From positions 3,789,501 to 3,853,500 of the forward strand of contig NZ_CP013611.1 of assembly GCF_001482385.1 (NCBI RefSeq): a stretch of DNA of 64,000 nt, written 5' to 3'. How positions within the stretch are numbered: the first letter of the stretch is position 1; every line of letters starts with the position of its first letter. Made by a program: the position numbers and the translations under genes. Below the pieces are notes generated by a model, which was not told the origin of the DNA, made no database searches, and worked only from the letters and a program-made list of their open reading frames with translations. The stretch comes from Pseudoalteromonas rubra. Lineage in GTDB: Bacteria > Pseudomonadota > Gammaproteobacteria > Enterobacterales > Alteromonadaceae. Below are positions 9,074 to 20,176 of this stretch, piece after piece.

Positions 9074-10285
9074 ATGGCTAAGTTAAATACATCAAATATA
9101 TTGCCCGTAACCGTGTTGTCAGGTTTTCTGGGGGCAGGAAAAACCACGGTACTGAACCATATTCTGAGTAACCGGGAGGGGCTAAAAGTGGCCGTTATTG
9201 TCAATGATATGAGCGAAATCAACATTGATGCTGCGACGGTTCAGAATGAAGTGAGTCTCAATCGGGCCGAGGAAAAACTGGTTGAGATGAGTAATGGGTG
9301 CATCTGCTGCACACTCAGAGAAGACCTGCTTGAAGAGGTTAATCGGCTCGCGAAGTCGGGTAAATATGATTACTTGGTAATTGAATCAACCGGCATTTCT
9401 GAACCATTGCCCGTGGCTGAAACCTTCACCTTTGCAGATGAACAGGGGGTAAGTTTATCTGACATCGCCACTTTGGATACCATGGTCACAGTTGTGGATG
9501 CGGTGAACTTTCTGAACGACTACGATAGGGCTGAGGCGTTGCAGGATGTCGGCGAGAGCTTGGGTGAGGAAGATGAGCGCAGTGTGGCCGATTTACTCGT
9601 TGAGCAGGTTGAATTTGCCGATGTACTGCTGATCAGCAAAACAGATTTGATCTCAGGTACTGAGCTTAAACGTTTGCAAAGCATTTTACGTACGCTTAAT
9701 ACCGATGCTGAGCAAATACCTATGGCGCATGGCAAAGTGCCTCTGGCACAGGTGTTAAATACCAAAAAATTCAGTTTTGAAAAGGCTCAGCAGGCACCCG
9801 GCTGGCTCAAAGAGCTCAGGGGCGAGCACATTCCGGAAACGGAAGAATTTGGTATCAGCAGTTTTACCTTTTGTGCCAGAAGACCCTTCCATCCGGAAAA
9901 GTTTTATGACTTTTTACATAGTGACGAGCTGGCCGGTAAGCTGATTCGCTCAAAGGGGTTTTTCTGGCTGGCAACTCGGCCTCATTTTGCCGGTAGCTGG
10001 AGTCAGGCTGGGGGGATTGCCAGACATGGTGCGGCAGGATTATTTTGGAAAGCCGTACCACGAGATCAGTGGCCAGAAGACCCGGAATATATTGCTGCCA
10101 TTGAAGAGCACTGGGTTGAGCCGTTTGGTGACATGCGCCAGGAATTAGTGTTTATTGGTCAGGGGCTGGATAAAGAAGACATTATCCGCCGCCTGAACGC
10201 GTGTTTGTTGAGTGAAGAAGACGTGCTAAAAGGCCAGCAAGCGTGGAAAACGCTGCCGGATCCTTTCCCTTCCTGGGAACACTAA
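9074..10285 (+). CDS. COG0523 GTPase, CobW/ZigA-family zinc metallochaperone
   Basis: 403 residues. The N-terminal P-loop GTPase domain has Walker [10 protein letters not shown] (17-25), the metal-binding CxCC motif NGCICC with C75, C77 and C78, and the ESTGISEP switch region. The C-terminal CobW_C domain (about 265-400) completes the family layout. COG0523 proteins under Zur control are thought to deliver zinc to essential enzymes during starvation. Its place 55 bp after the cysteine-poor DksA, behind one Zur box, supports that role rather than cobalamin synthesis. The stop codon overlaps that of the convergent permease gene. Confidence 0.92.
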   Translation: MAKLNTSNILPVTVLSGFLGAGKTTVLNHILSNREGLKVAVIVNDMSEINIDAATVQNEVSLNRAEEKLVEMSNGCICCTLREDLLEEVNRLAKSGKYDYLVIESTGISEPLPVAETFTFADEQGVSLSDIATLDTMVTVVDAVNFLNDYDRAEALQDVGESLGEEDERSVADLLVEQVEFADVLLISKTDLISGTELKRLQSILRTLNTDAEQIPMAHGKVPLAQVLNTKKFSFEKAQQAPGWLKELRGEHIPETEEFGISSFTFCARRPFHPEKFYDFLHSDELAGKLIRSKGFFWLATRPHFAGSWSQAGGIARHGAAGLFWKAVPRDQWPEDPEYIAAIEEHWVEPFGDMRQELVFIGQGLDKEDIIRRLNACLLSEEDVLKGQQAWKTLPDPFPSWEH

Positions 10286-11862
10286 ACAAAAACCAACCAG
10301 GCAATCAGGCTGGCCGTCAGACAGTAATAAAGCATGGGAACTAGGGTGTAGCGAATAATATCGCCCTCTTTGCCATGCAGGCCGACGACACTGGCGGCTG
10401 CCACCACATTGACTACCGCAATCATATTGCCACCATTCGCGCCGAGCATTTGTAGTGCCAGCACCAGCTGCATATCCAGCCCGGCTTCTGTTGCCAATGC
10501 TTGCTGAAAGCTGGCAAACATCAGGTTAGAAAAGGTTGCCGAGCCCGCGATAAACGCCCCTAACGCACCTACCAGGGGGGCAATCAATAGCCAAAAGTCA
10601 CTCAAGTGTAACGCAACAGATTCAGCCAGTGCCATTGGCATGGCAGGCAGGTCTGCATCATTTATTTCTGAGTGAAGAAAGATGCGTACCATAGGCACGG
10701 CTGCGCTCAGTGTGATGACAGAGGGCAATAGCATACTGGTACTGTTTTGCAGCGCGAGACGAAAGTGTGACACCGTGCCGCCTTGAAACCACAAGGTAAA
10801 AAGCGCGATTACGACAAACACACTGCCAGGCAGGTACAGAGGCATGACATTAACTGAAATGGCTGATCCCAGGATATGGGCCCATTCAAACTGAACGTTT
10901 TGTAGAAGGGCCTTGAACGGCAATGAGGGGATCCGGGTTAGCACGAGCAATGCGGCAACTAATACATAGGGCAACCAGGCACTGCTCAGGCTCAATGAAG
11001 GAGTGTCAGTATTCGACGTCGTTGATATTGTTGTGTTTTCAGGTTTAGGCAATAGAAACCCTTTTTGCGCTAAGGGGCAGACAATAGCTAACCCAGCCAT
11101 AGCGCCCAGCACAGAGGGAAACTCTGGCCCCAATAACCAGGCGACGCTATACGCGGGCAGGGTAAAAGCCAGCGCACTGAATAGCGCAAAAGGCGCCATC
11201 GCAAACCCGGACCGCCAGCTAGGGGCGTCGCTGAAAAAGCGACAATACAGCATAACTAAAATCAAAGGTAATAGGGCTGCAACAGCAATATCAATACCAA
11301 TGGCGGTTAGTGCAATGTGCTTCACCTGTGTGTAATCAATACTCGCGGCGCCCTGACCAATTCCGACAATCGCCGGTGTACCAACGGCACCAAATGAGAC
11401 CGCACTGGAGTCGGCTACCAGTGCCAGTACCACTGCGCTCAGCGGCGTAAACCCCAGGGCAACCAGCAAAGGCGCAGCGATGGCTGCGGGTGTACCAAAT
11501 CCGGCTGCCCCCTCCAGAAAGCTGCCAAATAACCAGGCAATGATAATCAGCTGTACCCGTTTATCTGGACTGATCCGGGCGAAACCGTGTTTAATGGTGA
11601 GGATAGCCCCGGTGTGTTGTAGCACCTTCAGTAAAAAGATTGCCCCGAAAACAATCCATATTATGGTTAGTGCGATGATCAAACCTTCCAGCGCGGCGGC
11701 TGAGATTTGTTGCCAGGGAACTTGCCAGACAAAATAAGCGGATAAAGTGCTAAGCAGTAAACTAAATGGCATAGCTTGCCTCGCAGGCAACCGAAATAAT
11801 ACCAGCAAGAGAAACACGCTAAGGATTGGCACCAGGGCCGTGAGTAGTTGCGGCAGCGTCAT
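10282..11862 (-). CDS. L-lactate permease (LctP) family transporter
   Basis: 526 residues, almost wholly hydrophobic with about twelve to fourteen membrane helices. Family features include the [19 protein letters not shown] segment and the later [16 protein letters not shown] segment. LctP proteins import lactate or glycolate with protons. No lactate dehydrogenase gene is adjacent, so the substrate stays open. The stop overlaps that of the convergent COG0523 gene by three bases. Confidence 0.88.
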   Translation of the reverse strand: MTLPQLLTALVPILSVFLLLVLFRLPARQAMPFSLLLSTLSAYFVWQVPWQQISAAALEGLIIALTIIWIVFGAIFLLKVLQHTGAILTIKHGFARISPDKRVQLIIIAWLFGSFLEGAAGFGTPAAIAAPLLVALGFTPLSAVVLALVADSSAVSFGAVGTPAIVGIGQGAASIDYTQVKHIALTAIGIDIAVAALLPLILVMLYCRFFSDAPSWRSGFAMAPFALFSALAFTLPAYSVAWLLGPEFPSVLGAMAGLAIVCPLAQKGFLLPKPENTTISTTSNTDTPSLSLSSAWLPYVLVAALLVLTRIPSLPFKALLQNVQFEWAHILGSAISVNVMPLYLPGSVFVVIALFTLWFQGGTVSHFRLALQNSTSMLLPSVITLSAAVPMVRIFLHSEINDADLPAMPMALAESVALHLSDFWLLIAPLVGALGAFIAGSATFSNLMFASFQQALATEAGLDMQLVLALQMLGANGGNMIAVVNVVAAASVVGLHGKEGDIIRYTLVPMLYYCLTASLIAWLVFV

Positions 11863-12172
11863 CAGAGATTTACATATCCGTTGCTTAATAAAGTGAGCTT
11901 AGCACGTCAATAAGACACTGAATATATGGAGTTTGCATGACTTGTTCTAGAGGTAACGCAGGCAAGCTGCGCAAACAAATGGGTCAGGTAAGACATAAAT
12001 GTAATGGTTTGTAACACTTCATTTGGGCTTATCGTGCAATTGATGTACTCGATTAACATACGTCTTGTTAGTATGAATTTTAGTCAGGGAAGGCTTGTGT
12101 AGCTCCTGACTTTGGCGAGCAACGGCGCACAAAAGCAATGCTCACAGGTATCAGATACAACAAGGAGGCGAC
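11863..12172. other. Divergent intergenic region
   Basis: 310 bases between the permease gene and the membrane protein gene, which are transcribed away from each other. It must contain both promoters. No RNA gene or repeat is apparent. Confidence 0.5.
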
Positions 12173-12850
12173 ATGCTGACGTTGCATATTATTGCTGGGT
12201 CATTTTTATTGTTGTTTGGCATAGGCGCGTTGAGTTTTGCCAAAGGAACGACCAGACACAGATGGTCCGGAAATCTATTTTTCTTGTCTATGTTAATCAT
12301 GGCGGGTAGTGCTGCATTGTTTAATGGCGGTCTGACGATGGCGTTACTGACTTTGTACTATGGCTCAACAGCCTGGGCGGTTGTGTTGAGGAAAGAGCGC
12401 TCAGTGGGCGCTTTTGAGTTCATTGCAATGCTGGTGATAATCTACATCAGCTTTGACCTGTTTTACTTCGTGTATACCACCACCGAGCTTTCGGCAACTT
12501 TCAAAACCATATTTACCCTTCATGCGGTGATTGCTGCGATGGCTGCGTGTCTGGATGCCAAAATGATATTAAGTGGTGGGCTCAGCGGCAAGCACCGCAT
12601 GGTCAGGCATACGTGGAGAGCGTGTTTTGCGTTATTAGGTGCGGTGATGTCTTTCTCGGCCAATACGTCAGACAGGTGGCCGGATTTCATAGACAGTAAT
12701 GCGCTGATATATCTGATGATAGGTGTACTTTTCTACTGGGTGATCAGGGTCTTGTTCACCAACTGGTACAATCAAATCACAGATGTGCTGGGCAGCAGTG
12801 TGTTGCTTAAAAGACTAATGATGATCAGGCGACCAGCAAACAGCGACTAG
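12173..12850 (+). CDS. Conserved-type membrane protein, function unknown
   Basis: 225 residues with about seven hydrophobic helices. The first helix carries the pattern HIIAGSFLLLFGIGALSFAKG followed by HRWSG, which resembles DUF2306-like proteins whose first helices contain HxxxG and the KGxxxHRxxG loop. A second histidine-containing loop (KHRMVRHTWR) follows helix five. The paired histidines suggest possible heme or metal contact, but this is inference. AAGGAG stands eight bases before ATG 12173. Confidence 0.7.
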   Translation: MLTLHIIAGSFLLLFGIGALSFAKGTTRHRWSGNLFFLSMLIMAGSAALFNGGLTMALLTLYYGSTAWAVVLRKERSVGAFEFIAMLVIIYISFDLFYFVYTTTELSATFKTIFTLHAVIAAMAACLDAKMILSGGLSGKHRMVRHTWRACFALLGAVMSFSANTSDRWPDFIDSNALIYLMIGVLFYWVIRVLFTNWYNQITDVLGSSVLLKRLMMIRRPANSD

Positions 12851-12909
12851 CTTTAATGGCTGTGATGTATGGTGGGCTTAGAGTTGTGCCCACTGTGCAC
12901 CAAGGTTTT

Positions 12910-13542
12910 TTACTCTGTTTTCTCTTTAAACTCACATAAGTCTTCAATAATGCAGCTGCCACATTTGGGCTTGCGCGCGGTGCATACATAACGGCCCAGC
13001 AAAATCAGCCAGTGGTGGACATCGACTTTAAACTCTTTGGGCACCACCTTTTCTAGTTTCTCTTCAACTGCGACCACATCTTTACCCATGGCAAATTTGG
13101 TGCGGTTTGAAACGCGAAAAATGTGTGTATCAACAGCAATGGTTGGCCAGCCAAAAGCACAATTAAGTACCACGTTAGCGGTTTTACGACCGACGCCGGG
13201 CAGGGCTTCAAGGGCCTCTCGGTTCTCCGGGACTTCACCACCATGCTGCTCCATCAGAATATGGCACATCTTGTAGACGTTATTGGCTTTGGAGTTAAAT
13301 AAGCCGATGGTTTTGATGTAGTCCCTCAGGCCGTCGACACCCAGATCGATAATTGCCTGTGGGGTGTTGGCTACGGGAAACAGCTTGCGAGTGGCTTTGT
13401 TGACACTCACATCAGTGGCCTGAGCTGACAAAGTGACGGCGACTAGCAGCTCGAATGGCGAGGTGTATTCCAGTTCAGTCTCCGGGTTAGGGTTGTCATC
13501 CCGCAGACGGGTGAGGATGTCGAGTCGTTTTGCTTTATTCAT
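12910..13542 (-). CDS. nth: Endonuclease III
   Basis: 210 residues. This base-excision glycosylase/AP lyase acts on oxidised pyrimidines. The catalytic lysine K120 lies in LPGVGRKT and the aspartate D138 in AVDTH. The 4Fe-4S ligands C187, C194, C197 and C203 follow the exact C-x6-C-x2-C-x5-C spacing, with the same residue numbers as the E. coli enzyme. It is the last gene after rnfABCDGE, the usual gammaproteobacterial order, 81 bp behind rnfE with a hairpin between. Contrast the cluster-less paralogue at 2632-3315. Confidence 0.97.
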   Translation of the reverse strand: MNKAKRLDILTRLRDDNPNPETELEYTSPFELLVAVTLSAQATDVSVNKATRKLFPVANTPQAIIDLGVDGLRDYIKTIGLFNSKANNVYKMCHILMEQHGGEVPENREALEALPGVGRKTANVVLNCAFGWPTIAVDTHIFRVSNRTKFAMGKDVVAVEEKLEKVVPKEFKVDVHHWLILLGRYVCTARKPKCGSCIIEDLCEFKEKTE

Positions 13543-13593
13543 AGTACTGACTTACTTGCTGTATGGTTGTGCTGTTGATTTTATCGGTGTTGA

Positions 13594-13617
13594 GCGGGAA
13601 AGTGACGGCTTTCCCGC
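13594..13617. other. Hairpin between rnfE and nth
   Basis: Perfect 9-bp inverted repeat GCGGGAAAG / CTTTCCCGC with a 6-nt loop, no T run on the transcribed strand. It could protect the 3' end of the rnf part of the message or lower readthrough into nth. Confidence 0.6.
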
Positions 13618-13623
13618 AGCGAA

Positions 13624-14322
13624 TTAATCTAAGCTGGTGACTCTGGCTCGTGGCGCCTTTTCAGGGTTGCTGACAGGTTCTGCCTGAGCTTCTTTGCGTG
13701 CATCGACATAATTTTTGGCTGCAATGATTAAACCGAGTCCTAAAAATGCGCCGGGCGGTAAAATGGCTACCAGGAATTGACTGTCGAACTCGATGACTTC
13801 GATCCGCAGTGCCGTAGCCCAGTCGCCCAACAACAAGTTTGCACCATCAAACAGGGTACCTTGGCCAATTAACTCGCGCATGGCGCCAAGTAATACCAGC
13901 ACAGCACCAAAGCCTAGTCCCATCATAATGCCATCCCATGCTGAAAGCAGGGGCGTATTTTTAGAGGCGTACGCTTCGGCGCGGCCAATGATGGCACAGT
14001 TGGTGACGATAAGCGGAATAAAAATTCCCAATGACTGATACAGACCGAACGTGTATGCGTTCATGAGTAGTTGTACGATAGTCACGAAGGCGGCAATGAT
14101 CATCACAAAGACCGGGATCCGGATGTCTTTGGGGACCCAGTTTCGCACAATTGAGACTGTGACATTGGAGCCAACCAGTACCAGTAAAGTGGCCAGCCCC
14201 AGGCCCAAAGCATTGGTTATGGTGCTGGTGACGGCCAGCAATGGACACAGGCCCAGCAGCTGCACAAGTGCGGGGTTGTTTTTCCACACCCCTTCGTGGG
14301 CGAGTTGTTTAAATTCACTCAT
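13624..14322 (-). CDS. rnfE: Electron transport complex subunit RnfE
   Basis: 232 residues and about six membrane helices. It is an integral subunit of the Rnf (Rsx) complex, which moves electrons between NADH and ferredoxin or resets the SoxR regulator, coupled to ion transport. It is homologous to RnfA in this operon (shared [13 protein letters not shown] segments). The open frame extends to 14475 inside rnfG, but the start at 14322 is chosen because AGGAGA precedes it and family members begin with a short MSEF-like end. It overlaps the rnfG stop by eight bases. Confidence 0.96.
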   Translation of the reverse strand: MSEFKQLAHEGVWKNNPALVQLLGLCPLLAVTSTITNALGLGLATLLVLVGSNVTVSIVRNWVPKDIRIPVFVMIIAAFVTIVQLLMNAYTFGLYQSLGIFIPLIVTNCAIIGRAEAYASKNTPLLSAWDGIMMGLGFGAVLVLLGAMRELIGQGTLFDGANLLLGDWATALRIEVIEFDSQFLVAILPPGAFLGLGLIIAAKNYVDARKEAQAEPVSNPEKAPRARVTSLD

Positions 14323-14956
14323 CGATGGTCTCCTGACAGTGGTTTGGCGCGGCAAAGAGTGTGTCAAAATTGCTGCGGGCATACCAGGCTGCGGCATTAA
14401 CGCTCTGAACGACAGCGCGAGGTGTGATAGTCGCACCGGTGAATTGGTCGAACTGCCCGCCATCTTTTTGGACATTAAAAGCGGGCTCTTTTTCCTGCGT
14501 TACGATTGTTCCACTGAAACGGGTTATCCAGTCAGACTTTGCCAGCTCGACTTTATCGCCAAGACCGGGGGTTTCTTCATGGCGCGTGACGCGTACGCCG
14601 GCGATCTCACCATTGTTGTAGACTGCGCTCAGAATGTCGATATTGCCGCTGTAGCCACGCGGTGTGATATGTTGTACCAGCAAGGCGACAGGGGTATCTT
14701 GCAAGCGCGCTCGGTAGATGACATGTGGTCCGTTAGGACCCAGCTCCGGCGCACTACTTATCGTGCAGTCCAGGTAGAGCTCGTTATCATATTGCGCCTG
14801 TGGAATGACCTGAGTGAGGACGCGCATCAGGTGACGTTGTTCCTGTTTGGCAATTTCTGGCGCTGTAAAGGTTTGTACCAATGCGACGCTACCAGTGGTC
14901 GCCAGTGCAAAGGCGGTCAGAATAAAGCCGTTTTTCTTCATTGATGACAGGATCAT
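14315..14956 (-). CDS. rnfG: Electron transport complex subunit RnfG
   Basis: 213 residues. One N-terminal membrane anchor (about 8-28) leads to a periplasmic FMN-binding domain. The covalent FMN attachment motif GATITPRAV (threonine in S/TGAT-type context) is near residue 175. The start overlaps the rnfD stop as ATGA, and GGAG lies eight bases upstream. A second possible start, ATG 14941, lacks a ribosome site. Confidence 0.95.
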   Translation of the reverse strand: MILSSMKKNGFILTAFALATTGSVALVQTFTAPEIAKQEQRHLMRVLTQVIPQAQYDNELYLDCTISSAPELGPNGPHVIYRARLQDTPVALLVQHITPRGYSGNIDILSAVYNNGEIAGVRVTRHEETPGLGDKVELAKSDWITRFSGTIVTQEKEPAFNVQKDGGQFDQFTGATITPRAVVQSVNAAAWYARSNFDTLFAAPNHCQETIDE

Positions 14957-16011
14957 GAGCTTGCTCCATGCCCGTAAGTACGAGGCTGCGTGTAGTAATC
15001 AATCAAAGGCACCGCCATGTTCATGATCAATACGGCAAAGGCGACGGCGTCCGGGTAGCCACCAAAATGACGGATCAGATAAACCAGCAGCCCAATGAGT
15101 GCGCCATAGATCAGACGGCCGCGGTTGGTGGTACTGGCTGACACCGGATCGGTGGCGATAAAAAAGGCGCCCAGCATAGTCGCACCGCTCAGCAGGTGGA
15201 ACAGGGAACCTGCTTGCGTTGCCGGGGACAGAGCAAACCCCAGACCGCTGCATATTGCCAGTGTCACAATAAACGCCACCGGGATGTGCCAGTTAATGAT
15301 TTTGGCTTTTAGCAGGTACAAACCGCCTAACAAGTAAGCCAGGTTAACCCACTGCCAGCCTTGTCCTGCATATTCCCCGAACGCGGCACTATCAGTGGCT
15401 TCTGAGACAGTCAGATTTTGCGATACGGCCGTTTTGACATGATCAAGCGGGGTAGCTGAGGTAGTACCGTCAATGACCTGGCGTGCTTCCGCAAGCGGCA
15501 CTCCTGCAAGGGTCTGTTCAGTAAATATGAGTGCCAGTTGATCGAGTATTGACAGGGGCGTTACTTGTACGTCGATGATTGGCGTCCAGCTGGTCATCTG
15601 CACCGGAAATGAGATCAACAGCAAAACGTATGCAGCCATCGCGGGGTTGAACAGATTAAAGCCCAGACCCCCATAGAGCTGTTTGACCATGGCAATGGCA
15701 AACACGCAGCCAATCACAGTGATCCACCAGGGGGCCAAAGGCGGAATACTTACCGCCAGCAGCACTGCGGTCAGCCAGGCACTGCCATCGCTGAGTGTTG
15801 GCCAGACAGGGCGACCACGCAGTTTCATCATAGCGGCTTCGGTCGCACTGACCGTAAGCAGCGCCAGTAATAGCTGGAATAGGGTGCCAGGACCGAAAAA
15901 GTAACTTTGCACTAAAATGCCCGGGACACAGGCAGCGATCACTGTCAGCATCAGATGGCTAAGTGTTTTATGGCTGTGATTGTGGGGCGATGAAGCCATG
16001 GTTAATTTCAT
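14953..16011 (-). CDS. rnfD: Electron transport complex subunit RnfD
   Basis: 352 residues with many membrane helices, an NqrB/RnfD-family subunit that carries covalent FMN on a threonine. The [20 protein letters not shown] region matches the conserved RnfD segment in the C-terminal half; the flavin site itself lies earlier, in the TTSATPLD stretch near residue 185. It overlaps rnfG (ATGA) and rnfC by four bases, showing tight translational coupling. Confidence 0.95.
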   Translation of the reverse strand: MKLTMASSPHNHSHKTLSHLMLTVIAACVPGILVQSYFFGPGTLFQLLLALLTVSATEAAMMKLRGRPVWPTLSDGSAWLTAVLLAVSIPPLAPWWITVIGCVFAIAMVKQLYGGLGFNLFNPAMAAYVLLLISFPVQMTSWTPIIDVQVTPLSILDQLALIFTEQTLAGVPLAEARQVIDGTTSATPLDHVKTAVSQNLTVSEATDSAAFGEYAGQGWQWVNLAYLLGGLYLLKAKIINWHIPVAFIVTLAICSGLGFALSPATQAGSLFHLLSGATMLGAFFIATDPVSASTTNRGRLIYGALIGLLVYLIRHFGGYPDAVAFAVLIMNMAVPLIDYYTQPRTYGHGASS

Positions 16012-18854
16012 GACAGATCATTTCCTTCTTGGTCTTTGGCGGCGGCCTGCTTTTTCGCTTTTGCGCGTGCCACCGCGGCTTTAATTGCCGCCTGACGTTT
16101 TTCTTCCGCGCTCAGGGGCGCATCATTTTCGGTCGCTGAATCGGCCGTTTCTGCGTCTGCTTGCTGCTCGGCCTCTTTGGCTGCTTTCTTCGCCTTGGCA
16201 CGGGCAATGGCAGCTGCAACGGCGGCCTTGCGAGGATCTTCCGGTTCAGCGTCAACCTCTGCAGGCTCAGTGTCTGTTTGCTGCTCAGCTTCTTTGGCGG
16301 CTTTCTTTGCCTTAGCGCGGGCAATGGCAGCTGCAACAGCGGCCTTGCGAGGATCGTCCGGTTGAGCGTCAACCTCAGCAGGCTCTGCGTCTGCTTGTTG
16401 CTCGGCCTCTTTGGCGGCTTTCTTCGCCTTAGCGCGGGCAATGGCAGCTGCAACGGCGGCCTTGCGGGGATCCTCCGGTTCAGCGTCAGTCTCTGCAGGC
16501 TCTGCGTCTGCTTGTTGCTCGGCCTCTTTGGCGGCTTTCTTCACCTTAGCTCGGGCAATGGCAGCTGCAACAGCTGTCTTGCGAGGATCGTCCGGTTCAG
16601 CGCCAGCCTCTGCAGGCTCTGCGTCTGCTTGTTGCTCGGCCTCTTTGGCGGCTTTCTTCGCCTTAGCGCGGGCAATGGCAGCCGCAACAGCGGCCTTGCG
16701 GGGATCCTCCGGTTCAGCGTCAGTCTCTGCAGGCTCTGCATCTGCTTGTTGCTTGGCCTCTTTGGCGGCTTTCTTCGCCTTAGCGCGGGTAATGGCAGCT
16801 GCAACAGCGGCCTTGCGCGGATCTTCCGGTTCAGCGTCAGTCTCTGTAGGCTCTGTGTCTGCTTGTTGCTCGGCCTCTTTGGCGGCTTTCTTCGCCTTAG
16901 CACGGGCAATGGCAGCTGCAACGGCGGCTTTGCGCGGATCGCTGTCTGCCTCGTCGCTTTGTTGTTGCGCTGGCTGATCATCCTGTTGCGCCGCTTTTTT
17001 GGCTTTAGCACGTGCTATTGCAGCAGCGACAGCTGCTTTACGCGGGTCGTCGGTTGCTGTTTGCGGTTCAGCTGTATCACTTTGTTGGGCTGCTTTTTTG
17101 GCCTTGGCGCGTGCTATCGCGGCAGCAACGGCATCTTTGCGCGACCCTTCTCCACCGGCATGCATCTCAGGTGAAGCCTGGGCGTCTTTTTCTGCTTTAT
17201 ACTGACGCGCTTTTTCTTTTCGTTTAGCGCGCTCCAGCGCGACCTCTGAATTGTCTGGTTCCAGTGTGCCATCGGCGGCTTTTTTAGCTTTTGCTCTTTC
17301 GATGGCGGCCTGCACTGCCGACTGACTGTCTTTTTTCTGTTTAACGCGTTCCATTGCCGCACTGACTTTGTCTTGTTGCTCGGCATTGCGCGGGGTGCTG
17401 CGTGCTGGCCGTTTATGACGATTCTGGCGTTCTTCCTGATCGCGTTCCAGTCGCTCTTTACGTGCTTCAAAGCGTTCTTTGGCTCGCTCAGCCTTCACTT
17501 TTTCGAGCTTTTGTTCGCGGATCTCGGCTTTAGCAACACGATAATATTGGACCAGTGGAATTTCACTCGGGCAGACATAGGCACAGGCACCACATTCGAT
17601 ACAGTCGAACAGGTTGTGCTCTTCGAGTTTGTCGTACTCTTTACCTTTGGCAAACCATTGTAACTGCTGTGGCAGCAGTGTTTGCGGGCAGGCGTCAGCA
17701 CAGGCACTACAGCGAATACAGGCTTGCTCGGGGCCGGCAACGGCCAGCTCCTGGTTATCCGGAGCCAGAATACAATTGGTGGTTTTTACCACCGGGATCC
17801 GTACCGTTGGCAGAGTAAAGCCCATCATAGGTCCACCCATGATGACGCGTTGCTCAGTAACGGGCTCAAAGCCCTGGCAGGTAAGTAAGTGCTTAATTTC
17901 AGTGCCCAGCAAGGCCCAGACATTTTGTGGGGTCTGGATGGTGTTACCGGTAATCGTTACTACACGTTCAATCAGAGGTTTGCCTTTAGACACGGCTTCG
18001 CTAACAGCGAACAAAGTGCCGACATTCTGCACCAGAACACCGACATCTGCTGGGATCCCGCCACTGGGGACTTCTTTCGAAGTAAGTACTTGTATTAATT
18101 GCTTTTCACCACCCGAGGGGTATTTGACGGGCAGGCTGCGGATGAGAATCTTATTGTTGTGTGCCGCAGCGGCTGTCATGGCCTCTATGGCTTCGGGCTT
18201 ATTGATTTCGATACCGACCAGGACATATTCAGGATTAAGCAGATGCTGCATAATCTCGATGCCCTGCACAATTTGCTTGGCATGTTCGCGCATCAACAGA
18301 TCATCGGCAGTGATATACGGCTCACATTCCACGCCATTGACCACTAAAAACTCGATGGGTTTATGCTTGGCGCTGTCGGCCTTTACATAGGTTGGGAAAC
18401 CTGCACCACCCATTCCGGCAATACCGGCATGGTGAATAATATCAATTAAGGCCTGATTGTCTAACTGCTTATAGTCTGCCACCGGGTTAAGCTCACACCA
18501 GCGGTCCTCGCCATCAGGGGTGAGGACGATACTTAGCTCAGGTAGCGCAGAAGGGTGCGCAGAAGGCATTGGCTTGATATCACTGATCACACCGGACGTC
18601 GGGGCATGTACCGGTAATGACCAGTTTGCGCCCGGGCGGGTTAATGCCTGGCCTTTATGTACGGTATCTCCCTTATTGACCAGCAGCTGGCCATTAGCAC
18701 CTATGTGTTGCTTCAGGGGGAGCACCAGATAATCGGGCAGGGGAATACGACCAATACTCGCCTGGTTTGACACAGATTTTTGCTCCGGTGGATGAATACC
18801 ACCGGGAAACTGCCACAATTTACCGTGTTCAATTTGTTCAAGTAAAGTTTCCAC
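16008..18854 (-). CDS. rnfC: Electron transport complex subunit RnfC with long C-terminal repeat tail
   Basis: 948 residues. The first 450 form the peripheral NADH-oxidising module: an N-terminal sandwich barrel, the [15 protein letters not shown] nucleotide/FMN segment (about 140-155), and two 4Fe-4S motifs, [12 protein letters not shown] (about 375) and [12 protein letters not shown] (about 415). After residue 450 the protein is highly charged and alanine/lysine-rich. Residues 639-911 are seven 39-residue repeats starting [20 protein letters not shown], flanked by two diverged copies before and one after. Gammaproteobacterial RnfC often has such a tail, probably helical; its role is unknown. 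Confidence 0.96.
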   Translation of the reverse strand: METLLEQIEHGKLWQFPGGIHPPEQKSVSNQASIGRIPLPDYLVLPLKQHIGANGQLLVNKGDTVHKGQALTRPGANWSLPVHAPTSGVISDIKPMPSAHPSALPELSIVLTPDGEDRWCELNPVADYKQLDNQALIDIIHHAGIAGMGGAGFPTYVKADSAKHKPIEFLVVNGVECEPYITADDLLMREHAKQIVQGIEIMQHLLNPEYVLVGIEINKPEAIEAMTAAAAHNNKILIRSLPVKYPSGGEKQLIQVLTSKEVPSGGIPADVGVLVQNVGTLFAVSEAVSKGKPLIERVVTITGNTIQTPQNVWALLGTEIKHLLTCQGFEPVTEQRVIMGGPMMGFTLPTVRIPVVKTTNCILAPDNQELAVAGPEQACIRCSACADACPQTLLPQQLQWFAKGKEYDKLEEHNLFDCIECGACAYVCPSEIPLVQYYRVAKAEIREQKLEKVKAERAKERFEARKERLERDQEERQNRHKRPARSTPRNAEQQDKVSAAMERVKQKKDSQSAVQAAIERAKAKKAADGTLEPDNSEVALERAKRKEKARQYKAEKDAQASPEMHAGGEGSRKDAVAAAIARAKAKKAAQQSDTAEPQTATDDPRKAAVAAAIARAKAKKAAQQDDQPAQQQSDEADSDPRKAAVAAAIARAKAKKAAKEAEQQADTEPTETDAEPEDPRKAAVAAAITRAKAKKAAKEAKQQADAEPAETDAEPEDPRKAAVAAAIARAKAKKAAKEAEQQADAEPAEAGAEPDDPRKTAVAAAIARAKVKKAAKEAEQQADAEPAETDAEPEDPRKAAVAAAIARAKAKKAAKEAEQQADAEPAEVDAQPDDPRKAAVAAAIARAKAKKAAKEAEQQTDTEPAEVDAEPEDPRKAAVAAAIARAKAKKAAKEAEQQADAETADSATENDAPLSAEEKRQAAIKAAVARAKAKKQAAAKDQEGNDLS
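16122..16940 (-). repeat. Seven 117-bp tandem repeats in rnfC
   Basis: The DPRK codons recur at exact 117-bp spacing; GATC within them lies at 16235, 16352, 16469, 16586, 16703, 16820 and 16937. Units differ at only a few bases, so the copy number has changed recently by recombination or slippage. The 117-bp length keeps the frame. Confidence 0.97.
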
Positions 18855-18863
18855 TTAACCCTC

Positions 18864-19421
18864 TTAGTCGATTTGCTTTACAGGAATAGCATCTATCTGC
18901 CATTTCCAGGTTTGTACGGTTTGTGCCACCGGGATCATATCAATACAATCGACAGGGCAGGGGTCAACACACAGGTCACAGCCGGTACATTCATCGGCAA
19001 TGACGGTGTGCATTTGGCGAGTCGCACCAACAATGGCATCAACCGGGCAGGCCTGAATACATTTCGTGCAGCCAATGCATTCATCTTCACGTATATAGGC
19101 GACTTTTTTAATGGGCTCTGCCTCTTCACCACCTGCCAGTGGTTTGGCTTCAACCCCCATTAAGTCGGCAAGCTTTTTGACCGTCGCTTCACCACCCGGT
19201 GGGCATTTATTGACATCGTCGCCGTTAGCAATGGCTTCTGCATAAGGGCGACAACCCGGATAGCCACATTGACCACATTGGGTTTGTGGCAAAATGGCAT
19301 CTACTTGGTCAACAATGGGGTTGCTTTCAACCCGATACTTTACGGCTGCGTAGCCGAGAATAAGGCCAAATACCAGTGCCAGCGCGCCGATGGCGATAAG
19401 TGCGTAAAAAAATAGTGTCAT
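18864..19421 (-). CDS. rnfB: Electron transport complex subunit RnfB (ferredoxin)
   Basis: 185 residues. An N-terminal membrane helix (about 3-25) is followed by an Fe-S domain with CGQCGYPGC (the 4Fe-4S module of the Fur/RnfB type) and two ferredoxin 4Fe-4S motifs, [12 protein letters not shown] and [12 protein letters not shown]. It links the soluble electron donor side to the membrane subunits. It lies nine bases before rnfC and one base after rnfA. Confidence 0.96.
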   Translation of the reverse strand: MTLFFYALIAIGALALVFGLILGYAAVKYRVESNPIVDQVDAILPQTQCGQCGYPGCRPYAEAIANGDDVNKCPPGGEATVKKLADLMGVEAKPLAGGEEAEPIKKVAYIREDECIGCTKCIQACPVDAIVGATRQMHTVIADECTGCDLCVDPCPVDCIDMIPVAQTVQTWKWQIDAIPVKQID

Positions 19422-19422
19422 C

Positions 19423-20004
19423 TCAGAACTTCACCAATCCAGAAAAACCCATGAAGGCCAGTGACATTAGTCCGGCAGTGATCATGGCAATCGATGCGCC
19501 TTTAAATGGTGTAGGCACATCTGCGATAGCCAGGCGTTCCCGCAACGCGGCAAATAAAACCAGCACTAATGAAAAGCCCACAGCGGCACCGAAACCGTAC
19601 ACTGCGGAGCCGATAAAAGTGTGATCATTTTTGATGTTAAGTAGTGCGACTCCTAATACTGCGCAGTTGGTGGTGATCAGAGGTAAAAATATACCGAGTA
19701 ATCGGTACAAGGTTGGGCTGGTCTTGCGAACGACCATCTCTGTGAATTGCACTACCACAGCGATTACTAAAATAAAGCTCATTGTGCGCAGGAAGGTAAG
19801 ATCCAGGGGAAGCAAAATGTACTGATTAACCAGATAACTTGTGACAGATGCTAGTGTCAGTACAAAGGTTGTCGCAAGTGACATGCCGATGGCAGTCTCC
19901 AGTTTGCCCGACACACCCATAAATGGGCATAAACCTAGGAATTGCACCAATACAAAGTTATTTACCAACACTGTGCCAATAAGCAACAGAATATACTCTG
20001 TCAT
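19423..20004 (-). CDS. rnfA: Electron transport complex subunit RnfA
   Basis: 193 residues, six membrane helices, with the [12 protein letters not shown] segment conserved in RnfA/NqrE proteins near the N terminus and a [12 protein letters not shown] segment mid-protein, where the conserved cysteines sit. It is the first gene of the rnfABCDGE-nth run; the promoter should lie in 20005-20100. Confidence 0.96.
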   Translation of the reverse strand: MTEYILLLIGTVLVNNFVLVQFLGLCPFMGVSGKLETAIGMSLATTFVLTLASVTSYLVNQYILLPLDLTFLRTMSFILVIAVVVQFTEMVVRKTSPTLYRLLGIFLPLITTNCAVLGVALLNIKNDHTFIGSAVYGFGAAVGFSLVLVLFAALRERLAIADVPTPFKGASIAMITAGLMSLAFMGFSGLVKF

Positions 20005-20136
20005 GCTTGCCCCTTAGTGTGAATGAATTTACAGAGAACTAGAATAGATTGAGAATTCTAACAATTTCGGGCCAGAGATCACAGTATTTAGCCAGGTGAG
20101 AGGAGGGAAAGTTTGTTAATAATGGCTATTAAAGTT

Positions 20137-20167
20137 GACAATAGGGCAATAAACTCGCCCCATTGTC
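20137..20167 (-). terminator. Possible terminator after the csrD-like gene
   Basis: An 11-bp inverted repeat, GACAATAGGGC / GCCCCATTGTC, with one mismatch and a 9-nt loop. It lies ten bases past the stop of the csrD-like gene; the T run behind it is weak. Confidence 0.45.
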
Positions 20168-20176
20168 ATCAGAGTG

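Noticed and set aside
14051..14944. 297-codon plus-strand frame opposite rnfG and rnfE
   Set aside because: Shadow of well-supported rnf genes; composition is not protein-like.
16161..17174. Long plus-strand open frames (337 and 188 codons) opposite rnfC
   Set aside because: They are produced by the 117-bp repeats and Ala/Lys codon bias of rnfC on the other strand; no ribosome site.
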